Positions 1-11,248 of a stretch of 64,000 bases of DNA are shown here, in pieces (position 1 is the first letter of the stretch; each line of letters begins with the position of its first letter). This DNA comes from Sciurus carolinensis (lineage: Eukaryota > Chordata > Mammalia > Rodentia > Sciuridae): contig NC_062219.1 in the NCBI RefSeq assembly GCF_902686445.1, forward strand, positions 111,043,160-111,107,159, given 5' to 3'. A program made the translations under genes and the position numbers. The notes beneath the pieces were generated by a model that saw nothing but the letters and a program-made list of their open reading frames with translations, was not told where the DNA came from and did no database searches.

Positions 1-2110
1 GGATTTTTTTGCATTTAAATTCATTAGGGGTATTGGTCTGTAGTTTTCTTTACTTAATGTGTTCTTATGTAGTTTTGGTATTAAGGTGATAATAGCTTCC
101 TACAATGAATTTGGAAGTGTCCCACTTCTTTCTGTTTTATGGGATAATATTTGGAGCATTGGCATTGGTTTTTCTTTAAAGGTCTGGTAGAATTCAATTG
201 AGAATTCATCTGATTCTGGGCTTTTCTTTGTTGGAAGACTTGTTATTACTCCTATCTCACTGCTTATTATTGAACTGTTTAGGTTTTCCGTATCTTTGTT
301 AATTAGGCATGTTATATGTGTCTAGAAATATGTCCTTTTAATTTAGATTACCTCAATTGAAGTATATGTTTTCAAAATAACCCCTAATGATCCTCTGGAT
401 TTCTGTAATATCTGTGGTGATTTCTCTTTTTCATTTCTATTAATTTGGGTCTTCCTATTCGCCAACATTTTTAAAGGTGGTTTTGCTAAGGGTTCACTAA
501 TCTTGTTTATTCTCTCTTATTTAAAAAAAAAAAAAACTCTTCCTTGCTCGTTTATATATATTTTTTAAGTTCTCTATTTCATTGACTTTGACTCTGATCT
601 GAATTATTTCTTCCCATCTACTGGTTATATAATTGGTTTGTTCTTGTTTTTCTAGGGCCATGAGAGGCATTATTTGGTATTTTATTTGGATTTTTCTGAT
701 TTACACGGCTATAAAACTTGCCTTTTTGGAACTAACTTAATAGTGTTCCAGAGGTTTGGGTCTATTGTATTACTACTCTTGTTTGATTCTAAGCATTATT
801 AAATTTTCTTTCAATAACTTCTGTCACCTCTTCATCATTCAAAAGTGCATTGTTTAGTTATCATGTGTTTATATAGTTTCTGTAGATTTCATGTATAGTT
901 ATGTATTTTCTAGTTTCATTTCATTATAATCTGATAAGATACAAGGAACTATACTGATTTCTTTTTTTTCTAAGAGTTTCTTTTTAACCTAAACAATAGT
1001 TCGCTTCTTTGGAGAAGGTTCCTTGAGCAGCTGAAAAGAAAGTGCATTTAACTCTTGTTAGATAAAGTATTTTATAGATGTCTGTTAAGTCCATTTGATT
1101 TATATTATATTGGGGGTAAAAAGAATCTTTACTGAGTTTATGTTTGGATGACCTATCTGTTGGTGTAAGGTATGTTGAAATTACCCAGGATTTTTTTACT
1201 GAGGTTTATCTGAGTTTTTAAGTGGAGTAGTGTCTGTTTCATGTAATTAGATGCACCAACATTTGGGACATGAATATTTACCTTCATACTATTTTCTCAT
1301 TAGATTGTTCCTTTTACTGGTACAAAGTGACCTCTTTTGTTTCTTCTGATTAATTTTGGCTTGATGTCTGCTTTGTCTAATATGGTAGTAGCTACTTCTG
1401 CTTATTTCAGGGCACCATTTGCATCATATATCAGTTTCCATTCTTTCACTTTCAACCTTTGACTGTCTTTGCATATAAGACAATATATAGTTGAGTCTTA
1501 TTTTTTATTCCATTCTTCTTGCCTCCGTCTTTTAATTGGGAATTGAGACCATTTAATTCATTGTGATTGTAGAGAGGTATTTATTGATTATTGTCATGTT
1601 GATGTATTTCTAATGTTTAATTTGGTCCTGTTTCTCATTTGCTTAGCTGGTTTTCAAATGGATTTGTCATTTGTGATTTCTGGAGCTTCCTCTGTGTAGT
1701 ATTTCTTCAAATATATTCTGTAGTGCCAGCTTAGTAGTCAGGAATTCTTTTAGTTTCTGCTTAACTTGGAATGCTTTTATTTCTTATTCAATTCTGAAGG
1801 ATACCTTTTTTCAATGTAGCAATCTTGGCTGAAAGTTATTTTCTTTCATGACTTAGAACACAAGCCTGCCTGGATTTTAGAGTTTGTTTTAAGAAATCAC
1901 AAGTAATTCTGATTGGCTTGCCTCTAAATGTGGCCTAATGTTTTTCTCTTAAGACTTTAACATTCTATCCTTGTTTTTTATGTTAGGCATTTGAGTTTCA
2001 TGTATTATAAAGACATTCTTTCTTCATCTTATCTATTTGATATTCTGAATATCTCCTATAGCTGGTTGTCCATCTCACTTTCCAGGTTTGGAAAATTTCT
2101 GTTATTTCCT
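1..2110 (-). mobile_element. Old LINE-1 fragment, antisense (ORF2 5' part to ORF1)
   Basis: Read on the minus strand, this stretch follows the same order as the better preserved L1 at 10991-17922: the ORF2 reverse-transcriptase start at the left edge, then the endonuclease region, the short inter-ORF spacer near 1550, and the ORF1 C-terminal and RNA-binding region at 1700-2100. It is heavily diverged, with indels and no long open frame, so it belongs to an older L1 subfamily. It runs off the left edge of the window, and its 5' end stops abruptly where homology to ORF1 is lost near 2107. Confidence 0.85.
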
Positions 2111-2440
2111 TGTCATTAGCCTCTCATGGTTCATTTGTGTGTAGAACAAGATGTACTGTGTCTTCGCTTGGTTTTGGTTTAACTCCGCAGCAGTGTCTGA
2201 ACTTGCAGCGTCTCCGTAGATTCCCAGTAGCTCACAGAAAAGGCAGAAACAAACAACAGTGGTGAATAATATATGGCATGAAAATGAATACCCTGTATCT
2301 ACTATGACATCTAAAACACTAATTACTACAAAAATAGGAATGGCATGTTCAGCAGTTGATAACTCTAACAAAAATAAATAGTTGTGAACTAGGTCTGGCA
2401 TTGCATAGCAGGTGCCTAATACACCATTCACAGTACTGAA
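2102..2440 (-). other. 109-codon open frame of unknown origin, possible retrocopy fragment
   Basis: A minus-strand frame of 109 codons with a strongly hydrophobic middle: three stretches that could be membrane segments, then a polar tail after the residues GIYGDAASSD. It has several CpG dinucleotides, unlike the AT-rich, CpG-poor DNA around it, which fits a fairly recent copy of a coding sequence. The last codons overlap the decayed L1, so the natural C-terminus is not visible. I see no poly(A) remnant, no flanking repeats and no splice signals. I do not recognise the protein; a chance open frame remains possible. Confidence 0.3.
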
Positions 2441-3210
2441 AACTGCAATAACATGAATGGTGGGGGGCAGGAATTATATAAACCAAGTAATGAATGCTGT
2501 TTGGATAAGACTTTATAAGGTTATATCAAGACATCTGTATTGTTAATAAAACCTAATTATAATTTTTTGTTTTTCTATTTATCTCCATGTACAGATATGA
2601 ATTGCAAAGTTCAAATTAACTTCATGTTCTTTATTGGATGCTATTATTTTTGTTCCATTTTTTGTTTTATTTTATATCATACCATTTTTTCCCCCTGACT
2701 TTATGTAGTTTTTGTATTTTTCTCAGAGGCCAGCAAAAGCTATGCCACATTTGGCCCTATGATTATTTTTATGAGTAGAGTTATATTAGAGTACAGCCAC
2801 ACTCGTTTATTTGTGTGACTGATTTCATGTACCAATAGCAAATGCAACAAGTGTGTGGCCTGTAAAACTGACCATACTCCTGATGCCAGTGACTATGTCA
2901 GATCACTATCCATTACCCTAGTGCCCTGATATGAGTCTTACCAACTGCAAAATCCTGTAGCCAGTTAAAAAAGTTAAAAGCTTTTTTTTCTTTCTGTAAG
3001 AGATGTTCTAATTCAAAATTTCTTGTGAATTTTAAGTAAGCAAGAAAAAGGTAAGTCTTTTCTGATTTTTTTTAAAAACTGTGCTAGTTTATAGATTTCG
3101 TTAGTTTTTTTTTTTTTTTTTTGGGGAGGGAGGGAAACTGATGGAAACATATCTCAGAGCAAAAACTGAATTATTTACTATTACCGAAATACTCATAAAT
3201 AAGTCCTGGC
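2441..3210. other. Non-coding intronic DNA with a possible ancient repeat
   Basis: AT-rich sequence without a supported gene. The part at about 2726-2990, with the phrase gtacagccacactcgtttat, resembles a decayed interspersed repeat common in mammals, but I cannot name the family. A T-run lies at about 3104-3121. Confidence 0.4.
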
Positions 3211-3216
3211 AAACAT
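3211..3216. repeat. Candidate left target-site duplication of the U6/ID/L1 retrocopy
   Basis: The hexamer aaacat abuts the poly(T) tail of the antisense L1 and recurs at 3908-3913, directly outside the U6 5' end. Six bases are short, so this is suggestive only. Confidence 0.45.
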
Positions 3217-3690
3217 TTTATTTATTTATTTATTTTTAAATTTATTTGTATTGTAAACAAATGGGATAAATGTTGTTTCTGTTCGTACAAGGAGTAACAG
3301 CATACCATTTGCGTAATCATACATTCACATAGGGTAATGAGGTTTGATTCATTCTGTTATTTTTTTCCTTCCCCCCCACCCCTCCCACCCCTCTTTTCCC
3401 TCTATACAGTCCCTCCTTCCTTTGTTCTTGCCCCCCTCCCACCCCTCATTATGTGTCATCATCCACTTATCAGTGAGATCATTCGTCTTTTGGATTTTTG
3501 AGATTGGCTTATCTCACTTAGCATGATATTCTCCAATTTCATCCATTTGCCTGCAAATGCCATAATTTTATTATTCTTTATAGCTGAGTAATATTCCATT
3601 GTATATATATACCACAGATTCTTTATCCATTCATCAATTGAAGGACATCTAGGTTGGTTCCACAGTCTGGCTATTGTGAATTGAGCAGCT
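3217..3690 (-). mobile_element. 5'-truncated young LINE-1 3' end, antisense
   Basis: Begins on the left with an A-rich tail read as T, followed by the typical L1 3' UTR of this window: the polypyrimidine block near 3367-3400 and the ORF2 C-terminal region up to about 3690. Unlike the three other long young copies it lacks the CCCTAA-like run between the pyrimidine tract and the ORF2 stop; plain cccccctcccacccctc stands there. About 475 bp, with no coding potential left. It ends where the ID-like segment and then U6 follow in the same orientation. Confidence 0.9.
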
Positions 3691-3710
3691 AAAATTCTTT
3701 TTATGTCTTC

Positions 3711-3773
3711 ATGTTTTGTGGTACTGGGGATTGAGCTCCCAGGTGTACTACCACAGAGCTACATCTCCAGTGC
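3711..3773 (-). mobile_element. ID-type SINE segment between L1 and U6, antisense
   Basis: The reverse complement reads as a degenerate ID body: a box-A-like gatgtagctctgtggtag and a box-B-like ggagctcaatcccc, ending in cagtaccac. It lies in the same orientation as the L1 on its left and the U6 copy on its right. Confidence 0.7.
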
Positions 3774-3803
3774 TTTTTATTGCTTTTTAATTTTTTTATT
3801 TAT

Positions 3804-3907
3804 AAATTTGGAGCATTTCATTTCACAAATGTGGCATCCTTGCTCAGGGGATGCTAATCTTCTCTGCATCATTCCAATTTTAGTATCTGTGCTGCTGAAT
3901 AGAGCAC
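3804..3907 (-). pseudogene. RNU6 pseudogene: U6 spliceosomal snRNA pseudogene
   Basis: On the minus strand this matches U6 over its whole length. It starts with the canonical gtgctc 5' end at 3907, has the internal core actaaaattggaa and the agagaagattagcat block, and ends gctccaaattt where functional U6 has a run of T. Substitutions, including changes in the 5' stem and the 3' end, mark it as a non-functional copy. U6 normally acts in the spliceosome catalytic core. Upstream (to the right, after 3913) I see no TATA box and proximal-element arrangement of a real U6 gene, so it is a retrocopy. Confidence 0.88.
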
Positions 3908-3913
3908 AAACAT
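3908..3913. repeat. Candidate right target-site duplication of the U6/ID/L1 retrocopy
   Basis: aaacat immediately outside the first base of U6, matching 3211-3216. Confidence 0.45.
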
Positions 3914-4640
3914 ATGTTTTTATTTCCTTCCTTTCATTTTGATATTTTGCTATTGATTTTTTTAAAAAATTTCACACCTTACTAAAGTAGGTTTGAAATA
4001 TTTGTATACTGCCCATCCGCATATTAAAACACTTTTCAAAGGAAGTAGTTTATTCTTATTAGTGGTGTTATGACTTGAATGCATCTTCCTGTTTTTTGAC
4101 CTGGTATAATTAAATAGATAGATTCTATGTCATAACTTTTCAGGACCAATAAAGAGGAAAGTATGTTCAGCAGACTTGGATATTTTTTTTTTCATGCCCT
4201 TCTAAACTTTAAAGAGAAGTGAAATAGTCCTTTCAAATCAGTGACCTTGGGAATTAATTTTAAAATGTGGTATAAAAAAACAGGACCATAATCTTTCCCT
4301 GGAAATATCTGACAGTTAAATCTAAGTTTGATACTTCTTTGAAAATAATACTAAGATTTTTAGTAACTATTTGATTATTTAAAAATCAGTCCATTAAATA
4401 TATACAGTGTAATTTAATGAATTGCCAACTTAGTATGTACCAAATGTTTTAGTTTTTATACAAAGAATAACATATCTTTAGACCTTTTTAAAGAAATCAT
4501 GGCTTTTCTTCAAATTATATATGTATAGCTTATGTGCTGTATTCACTTATTTTGATTGCTTAGAAATAGTATTCTCTTAGGATTATAAAAACTAATTATA
4601 GATTTATAGTAAAGAAGTTTTGCAGTCTATTGTTCCTCCC
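3914..4640. other. Non-coding intronic DNA
   Basis: AT-rich sequence. I see no gene, RNA or recognisable repeat in it. Confidence 0.5.
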
Positions 4641-5560
4641 TCTATTTTGTAAGATTCCCCTTTTTAATTCATTATTGCTCTCTAGCCTCTGCATATGAGA
4701 GAAAACTTTCTACCTTTGACTTTTTACACCTGGTTTATTTCATTTAGCATAATGTTCTCCAGTTCATTCCATTTTCCTGCAAATGACCTAATTTTATTCT
4801 TCCTTATGACTGAGTAAAATTCCATTGTTTTTACATACCAGGTATTCTTTATCCATTTATCAGTTGACCGAAACCTTGACTGGTTTCATAACTTAAGTAT
4901 TGTGGATTGTGCTGCTATAAACATGGCTATGCATGTCTCACTGTAGGATGCTGACTTCCAGATACATACCAAGGCATGGTATAGCTTTTTCATATGGTGG
5001 TTTCATTGCTAATGTTTTGAGGAACCTCCATACTGATTTTCATAATGGTTGTACTAATTTACAATACCACCAAAAATTCTATAATTATTCCTTTTTCTTT
5101 GTATCCTCACCAATATTTGTTATTATATGTATTCTTGATGTTTGCCTTTCTAACTTAAGTGAGATCAAGTCTCAGTATAGTGTTTATTTGTATTTCCCTG
5201 ATTGCTAAGGATACTTAACAGTTTTCAAATATATTTTTTAGTCATTTGTGTTTGTTCTTTTGAAACTATTTAGTTGATTTGTCCATTTATTGATTGGGGT
5301 TTTTGGTGGTGGTGGTGTTTTGAGTTCTTTATATATTCTGGATATTAATATTGTATCAGAAGAGTAACTAGCAAAGTTACTATCCCTAAAAAAAAAAAAA
5401 AAAGTTTCTCCTATCCCTGTAGGCTCTTTTTTCACAGTCTTTGTTTCCTTTGCTGTGCAGAAGTTTTTTAATTAGGTGCCATCCCACTTACTGCTTCTTG
5501 ATTTTATTTCTTGAGTTTTAGGAATTTTACTAAGGCAATTGATAAAGTAGAGGAGGGCCT
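4641..5560 (-). mobile_element. Old LINE-1 fragment, antisense (ORF2 3' part)
   Basis: Diverged copy of the ORF2 C-terminal region in antisense. The order of recognisable blocks (cattccattttcctgcaaat, then the ctttatccatttatcag block, then gttctttatatattctgg) is the same as in the young L1 at 62466-64000. An A-run of about 17 bases at 5387-5403 interrupts it. Heavily decayed, no open frame. Confidence 0.8.
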
Positions 5561-6519
5561 TGAATAATTAGTTTGAGTACTCTCTGAACAAATCAGCAAC
5601 CAGTTCTTCTGTTAGACCTATCTTGAGTAAAATGTGAACAGTTTTTTTTCTAAAATAACTTTGAAATATTTTTATCAGGATATGTTTATTTTCTTTTTAA
5701 AAATATCTTTTTTAAATTTCTCATAGATGTCTTTGGGACTAATGAAACTCTGGGTTCCCTCCCAAATATGTAACATTTTTCATAGAAGTTAAGAAAGTCT
5801 GAGAGCTTCAGGTTAAATTTCCCAGTGACAAAATGTTTGCCTGATTAAACATTTAATCCATTAAGCTTAAAGAAACATTTTAAAAATATTAACCATATTA
5901 GCTTACAAGTTATAAAAGATAATTATGGATAATATGAAAAATACAGAAAGTATTTAAAAAATCATGTATGATTTTGCCATCTACATATAACCATTCTTTA
6001 AAAAATTTTATAATCTAGAATTTTTCAGTAAGTACAATCTTAACTTTTAAAATTTGCATCGTTATAGATGCAAATTAGAGTATACTGTTTAGATTTAACA
6101 ATTTATCATTACCAGTTTTTTCTCTTACCATATATCCTTTAAAATACTCTTCTTAATGTCTGTGTAAAATTTTATTATAAATGAACTCTATTAATGTTAT
6201 GTTTATGCCTCTCTGTCTCACTCTCTTAATTTACAGTGCAGATGTTTTATAAATGGTTATCAATATCTGATTATTTTCTATTGATGGGTCCCAGGAAGTC
6301 AAATTATGGAATGAGAGGACAGTAACTTCTTTAGTACATAATTTGAAATTGCCTTCCATAAGATCGTATTCCAATATTAGTGAATGATATTCCCTTCTGA
6401 ATTTCATCCTGCCATAAATATTATCATTTTTAAAATCTGCTAGTTTAAAAGATCTGAAGTGATAATTTGCATTTTTTTAATTTATAGTTTTGATCATATT
6501 AGACACTTATGTTCTTTTG
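5561..6519. other. Non-coding intronic DNA
   Basis: AT-rich sequence with no supported gene or confident repeat. Confidence 0.5.
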
Positions 6520-6716
6520 TTTTCTTTGGTACCAGGGTTTGAACTCAGGGACACTTGACTACTGAGCCAGCCCTATTTTGTATTTTATTTAGAGACAGGG
6601 TCTCACTGGGTTGCTTAGTGCCTCGCTTTTGCTTGAGGCTGTCTGAATTGGCGATCCTCCTGCCTCAGCCTCCCAGGCCACTTGGATTACCAGCATGTGC
6701 CACCTCGCCCAGCACC
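6520..6716 (-). mobile_element. Dimeric ID + B1/Alu-like SINE, antisense
   Basis: The ID half (ggtaccagggtttgaactca) is followed by the B1/Alu-like half (cctcctgcctcagcctccca, then gcatgtgccacc). This fusion is characteristic of squirrel-family genomes. Confidence 0.88.
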
Positions 6717-7819
6717 ACTCATGTTTTTATATGAACTTTGTATATATTCTCTCTGGCTATTTTTTCTTTATGGTTTCAATGTTGCTGCTGTTCTTCTTTT
6801 TCAGTTTCTGTGAATTCTTATATTATAAATGCTTTATGCATTTGTAATAGCAATTTTTAATACTCCTTTTAAAATACTTTGTCATTTGTCTTAAATTAGG
6901 TTCTTTTTTTAATAGAGGTTTTTATTATAAATATCTAATGCAGTGATTTTTTTTCCACCTTCATTTCTTCAAATGCTTCTGTAGTTAGAAAGTTGAAGAG
7001 ATCAGATTAGTAGTCACATGTTATCTTCCAATTAGCTAATTTATTATATTTAGAATTGTATACTTGTAATTTATTTGCATATAAGGAATGAAGTGATGAT
7101 CTAACCTTATTTGCTAACTATCTGTATACATGCACATAATTTTTACTGAATATGTCACTGTGTTCCTATCATAAATACTTTCTAAGATTCTTCTGTTTTT
7201 CTCGTAGCTTTTCTCTTGCCTTCCTAAACCCATCTTACTCTTCTATCTATTCTTCCCTATATTTCTCCATATTTTAGTATTTATATGTAGAGAGAGACAC
7301 ACACACACACACACAGAGAAATAAAAACATGATTTTTTTCCTTTGTTACTTACATTGTAATAATTGGAATTACACATTTCTGCAACTTGCTTTTCTTGCT
7401 AAAAATACTATATAGAAATTCCTTCAAGTCAATTAGTGAAACAGTTTCAATATTTTTAAAGGCTATAGCATATACCATGATACAAATATACTCTAATTTA
7501 TTCACATTTTCTCTTTTGATAAGTATTCTTTATATTTTTATCTTGTGTTTATTTGATTAATCTTAATACACACTGTCTGGTTGTTTTCCCTAAATATAAA
7601 AATTCTCACTTGTGAAATGATCTTTTCTCACATTCCTCTTGGCAGTAGAAATTGTAGCTTCTTTAATTTTTGACTAAATATATCTCATTTCGACTTCAAT
7701 TTTGGAATTTCTCTACTAGTAACTTTGAGCATCTTTAATTTGATTTACATTTGGAATTTTTCTTTTTTGAATTCCTTAATTGTATATTTGTCCATTTTTC
7801 TATTGATTTGTTTTTTTCT
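6717..7819. other. Non-coding intronic DNA with a short (CA)n tract
   Basis: No gene seen. A short gagaga/(CA)n microsatellite lies at about 7288-7319; the rest is AT-rich unique sequence. Confidence 0.5.
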
Positions 7820-8017
7820 AAGTTTGTAAACTGGGAATTATACGCAGGAGTACTTAACCACTGAGCCACATTCCCAGGCCTTTATATTTTTTCTTCTGAG
7901 ACAGGGTCTTGCTTAGTTGCCTAGGGCCTCACTAAATTACTGAGGTGGCTTTGAACTTGGTGATCCTCTTGCCTCAACCTCCTGAGCTGCTGAGATTACA
8001 GGTGTGCACCGGTCAGG
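7820..8017 (-). mobile_element. Dimeric ID + B1/Alu-like SINE, antisense
   Basis: Same two-part arrangement as the copy at 6520, more diverged: gagccacattcccagg in the ID half, then gagacagggtcttgcttag and attacaggtgtgcacc in the B1 half. Confidence 0.87.
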
Positions 8018-8085
8018 TTTGTAAATTTTTTATTTAGGTTATTCTTTAAATTTGCATTGAAGAATTTTTTTTTCTTGTTTTTTTG

Positions 8086-8160
8086 CGGTGCTGGGGATCG
8101 AACCCAGGGCCCTGTGCTTGCAAGGCAAGCACTTTACCAACTGAGCTATCTCCCCAGCCC
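8086..8160 (-). mobile_element. ID SINE, well preserved, antisense
   Basis: The reverse complement is an almost intact tRNA-Ala-derived ID body beginning gggctggggagatagctcag, with clear RNA polymerase III box A (tagctcagttgg) and box B (ggttcgatcc). Its preserved CpG in box B suggests a recent copy. Confidence 0.92.
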
Positions 8161-8315
8161 GAATAATTTTTTCAAATGTGCTACTCTTTAAAATTTTACA
8201 TAATCCTGTATGTTTTTATTTCCTCTTCGAGCATCTAACTTTCAATATGGATATTTCTCCAGCAGATTCTGTACATTGTGTTAAAGATTATCTTACAAAT
8301 ATGTTTCTTTTTTCT

Positions 8316-8800
8316 TGTTTTGTAACTGACCACCTCAAAATACACTGGGATTTAAAACCAAAATTATTTTATTATTTCTCATGGTTCAATGACTATGTTC
8401 AGCTAGGAATTCTGCTTGTCTTGTGTGAGATCTCACTCATCGTTACAGTTAGATGACTCCTAGAACTAAGTCCCCTGGAATCTCCACCAGGATTCTGAGG
8501 AAGACTCAGGACCCACATCTGGTGTCTCTGTAAGGATTCTCCTGCAAGAAATTACATTCAGACACTTGGTTCCCAAAAGCACAAAAGTTGGAACTGCAGC
8601 AGCTTTTTATTGCCTGAGCAGGTAAATCCTGGAACATCACCTTGTTGCCCACAAATACACACATTTCATTGGTTAGAACGGGTCACATCCTATCCCAGAT
8701 CCACTGTGGGAGAGAACTACATGAGTGCACAAATCCATATGGGCCTGATCATTGGGGGTATATTTGGAGACTAGATGCCACCATATCTACATTTTCTTTT
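8316..8800. mobile_element. Ancient interspersed repeat, possibly with an inserted LTR-like piece
   Basis: The left part (accacctcaaaatacactgg ... ttctcatggttcaatgac) and the right part (ccactgtgggagagaactac ... gatcattgggggtatatttg) resemble the two ends of one decayed mammalian repeat that I cannot name with confidence. The middle, about 8506-8680, contains tttttattgcc, which reads as an AATAAA signal on the other strand and could be an LTR remnant. Confidence 0.45.
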
Positions 8801-9865
8801 TGGACTTCTAGTCAGGGATAATAATGTCTCCTTTGCCCTTGTATATATATTGTATAAGAAGAAATCTTACTTTATTCTCTTTGGATAGTTTGCTATAGTT
8901 TGTCAAACCCATCAATTTAAATTATTTCTTGAAATAAAACACCCCTTTTATTCTTTCATATATTCTCATCCTTCTCTGGATTCTCATTCTGTTTGCCTGC
9001 CTTTACATACATCTCATCTTTCCTTTTTACTTTTTAAATCCTTCCTTTTCTTCCTTCACCACCTCTTTTTTATCATAGTTCTCTTATCCATGCTAATACA
9101 ATGGTATCATAAATTTTATTTAGTCATTTTTTTACTTTAAAATCACCTGAATTCACAGCATGTGTTGAGTAGTAAACCATATTTCTTACTTATAATTTTT
9201 TTAGTTCATTTTCCTAAATAATTATCTTATTCCTTTGTTTAGATTTCTATGTATCTACTGGTAATTCATACCCAGATGTCAACAAGTGTGAACCTCCTAC
9301 CAATATAAAAAAGTTATTTCTCACAACTTGATCTGTTTTGGGAATATCTTTCCTATATCTTTCTGTCTATTTTTGCTTCAGAAGTTGCTCATCCTGGGAT
9401 CCACAGTCACATCATGGGGACTTCCTTTTATTTCCCAGTGAACCCCTTATGTCCTATACAACTTCCTACAAAAGAGTAAAACCTGTGAAAGGGCATCCTT
9501 TTTCTTGGTTTATTCCCTTATTTTGCTGAATCATATTCTCCTTTAGCCTTTTCAAAAAAGACTGTATTTGTATATAATTTGCATGTCTTAAATTACCTTA
9601 TTCAATCTTGACGGATTTCAGCAGTGTGAAAACTTTTAGGTTAGAAATTACCTCACCTCAGGATTTTGAAGACATTTCTCCATTTCCTGATGTTCAGGGT
9701 TGTTGAGATGACATTCTAATTATTTAACATTTCCAAGTGACCTGCTTTTCCCTTATCTCTAAGTTTTCTGTATTGTTTGTCCTTGGAGTTCTGAATTTAT
9801 GACATGTCTGGAATGTTTTACATGACACGCTCCCCTCCTCCACCATGGGTACTTCTCTGATCTTA
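8801..9865. other. Non-coding intronic DNA
   Basis: AT- and pyrimidine-rich sequence. No gene or confident repeat seen. Confidence 0.5.
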
Positions 9866-10290
9866 TTCCCCACCCACTCTCCCTTCTTTCAGTGTACTGT
9901 AGCCATGTTGCTTCCCTTCTTTCTTCCCACATGTTTAAGCACAGTCTTCCCTCAGGACCTTTGAGCTTCCTATTCCCCCTACATGGAATATTCTCCTCCA
10001 TATCTTTGTGACTCACCCTTTTATTTCCTTCTGGATTCTGCTCAGATGTTACTTTAATAGAGAGTACCGCTGTGAGCATCCTGTATAAAATAACCCACAA
10101 CATCTATCCCCAGCCCCCTTTATCCATTCTTAATTCTTATTTTAGCATAGGAGTTAATCTTAACTTGTTAATTTATTGTCTTTTGATCATCAAAATGTAA
10201 GTTCCATGACAACATAAACATTTATATATTTTATTCAATGTTATATCCCTACCATTGAGCATTATTCCCAGTTCTCAATAAATACTCATG
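9866..10290 (+). mobile_element. L2 (LINE-2) 3' region
   Basis: Follows the L2 3' order: the cctcaggacctttgagc phrase, then catggaatattctcctc, a ctcagatgttac phrase, and the 3' end with ctcaataaatactcatgaat. Ancient and diverged. Confidence 0.75.
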
Positions 10291-10559
10291 AATGGATACT
10301 GAATGTGACTTGGGAAGGTCTTTTTTCATCTAGTGTGTAGAGCATTTAGTAGAGTTAGTCTGGAATATTATCTATATTGTACGTAAATGGCTCTGAAATC
10401 CAGTTAGGTGGTAAAAATTCTCCCTTTCACCTCTGTCCCTACCTAGTAAGGAAACAGAGACCTAGATTCTAGTTAGACTGTGGGATAGCATTTTTCATAT
10501 TAATTCTGCATATCACCTTTTGGACAGAAAATGGTGAAATGAAACAAAAATTAATGTTT

Positions 10560-10730
10560 TTTGAGAATATGGTATCAAAAACTATGCCAGATTCTTTGCA
10601 TGTACAATATGATGTCTGTACCCAACCCTGAAAAACAGGTGTCATTACATCCGTATTAAAAGTGGAGAAATTGAAAGTAATTACCTAGAACACAAGGTCA
10701 TACAACCAGTGTCAGATCTGATACACCAAT
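10560..10730 (-). mobile_element. MIR SINE, antisense
   Basis: The run from tggagaaattgaaagtaatt to aaggtcatacaaccagtg is the reverse-orientation MIR core (gaaactgaggct ... aaggtcacacagc in the consensus). Diverged. Confidence 0.65.
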
Positions 10731-10977
10731 TGAAAAAATTGAATTTCATGAATCTTAGTAGCATACTAAGACTTCTAAAAGAATGTCTTAAAGAATTGAT
10801 GTGTATTTTAAGAGTAGATCTGTTTCAGACCATATGAAAAGTTCTTTACTTATTTTAAAAAACAAAACATGTTTGAACTGGAATATTTATGGAAACTTAT
10901 CAGAGAGTTTTAAATCTCCATAAAAACTGTTATTAAACTGCTAATTTTGCTTAAGTCCTATAATGTGAATGTTGATT

Positions 10978-10990
10978 GGGCACGTTATTT
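10978..10990. repeat. Target-site duplication, left copy, of the full-length L1
   Basis: gggcacgttattt, identical to 17923-17935 on the far side of the element. The last bases merge with the L1 poly(T) tail. Confidence 0.92.
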
Positions 10991-11192
10991 TTTTTTTATT
11001 ATTGTAAACAAATGGGATACATGTTATTTCTCTGTTTGTACATGGTGTAAAGGCATACCATTTGTGTAATCATAAATTTACATAGGGTAATGTTGTTTGA
11101 TTCATTCTGTTTTTTTTTTCCCCTTCCCCCCCACCCCTCCCACCCCTCTTTTCCCTCTATACAGTCCTTCCTTCCTCCATTCTTGCCCCGCT

Positions 11193-11227
11193 CCCTAACC
11201 CTAACTCTAACCCTAACACTAACCCCT
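11193..11227 (-). repeat. Telomere-like CCCTAA repeats inside the L1 3' UTR
   Basis: About five hexamer units of CCCTAA type with variants CTCTAA and CACTAA, directly between the pyrimidine tract and the ORF2 stop. Matching runs occur in the L1s at 45937 and 62687. Confidence 0.85.
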
Positions 11228-11248
11228 CCTACCCCCCATTATGTGTCG

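Noticed and set aside
3804..3907. Functional U6 gene
   Set aside because: Several substitutions, no 3' T-run terminator, no upstream snRNA promoter, and a position in a retrotransposed block.
8086..8160. Functional tRNA-Ala gene
   Set aside because: It has box A and box B but the rest does not fold as a tRNA cloverleaf; it matches the ID SINE consensus found elsewhere in the window.
9759..10103. 114-codon minus-strand frame
   Set aside because: Antisense to an L2 3' region and its pyrimidine-rich flank; no domain recognised.
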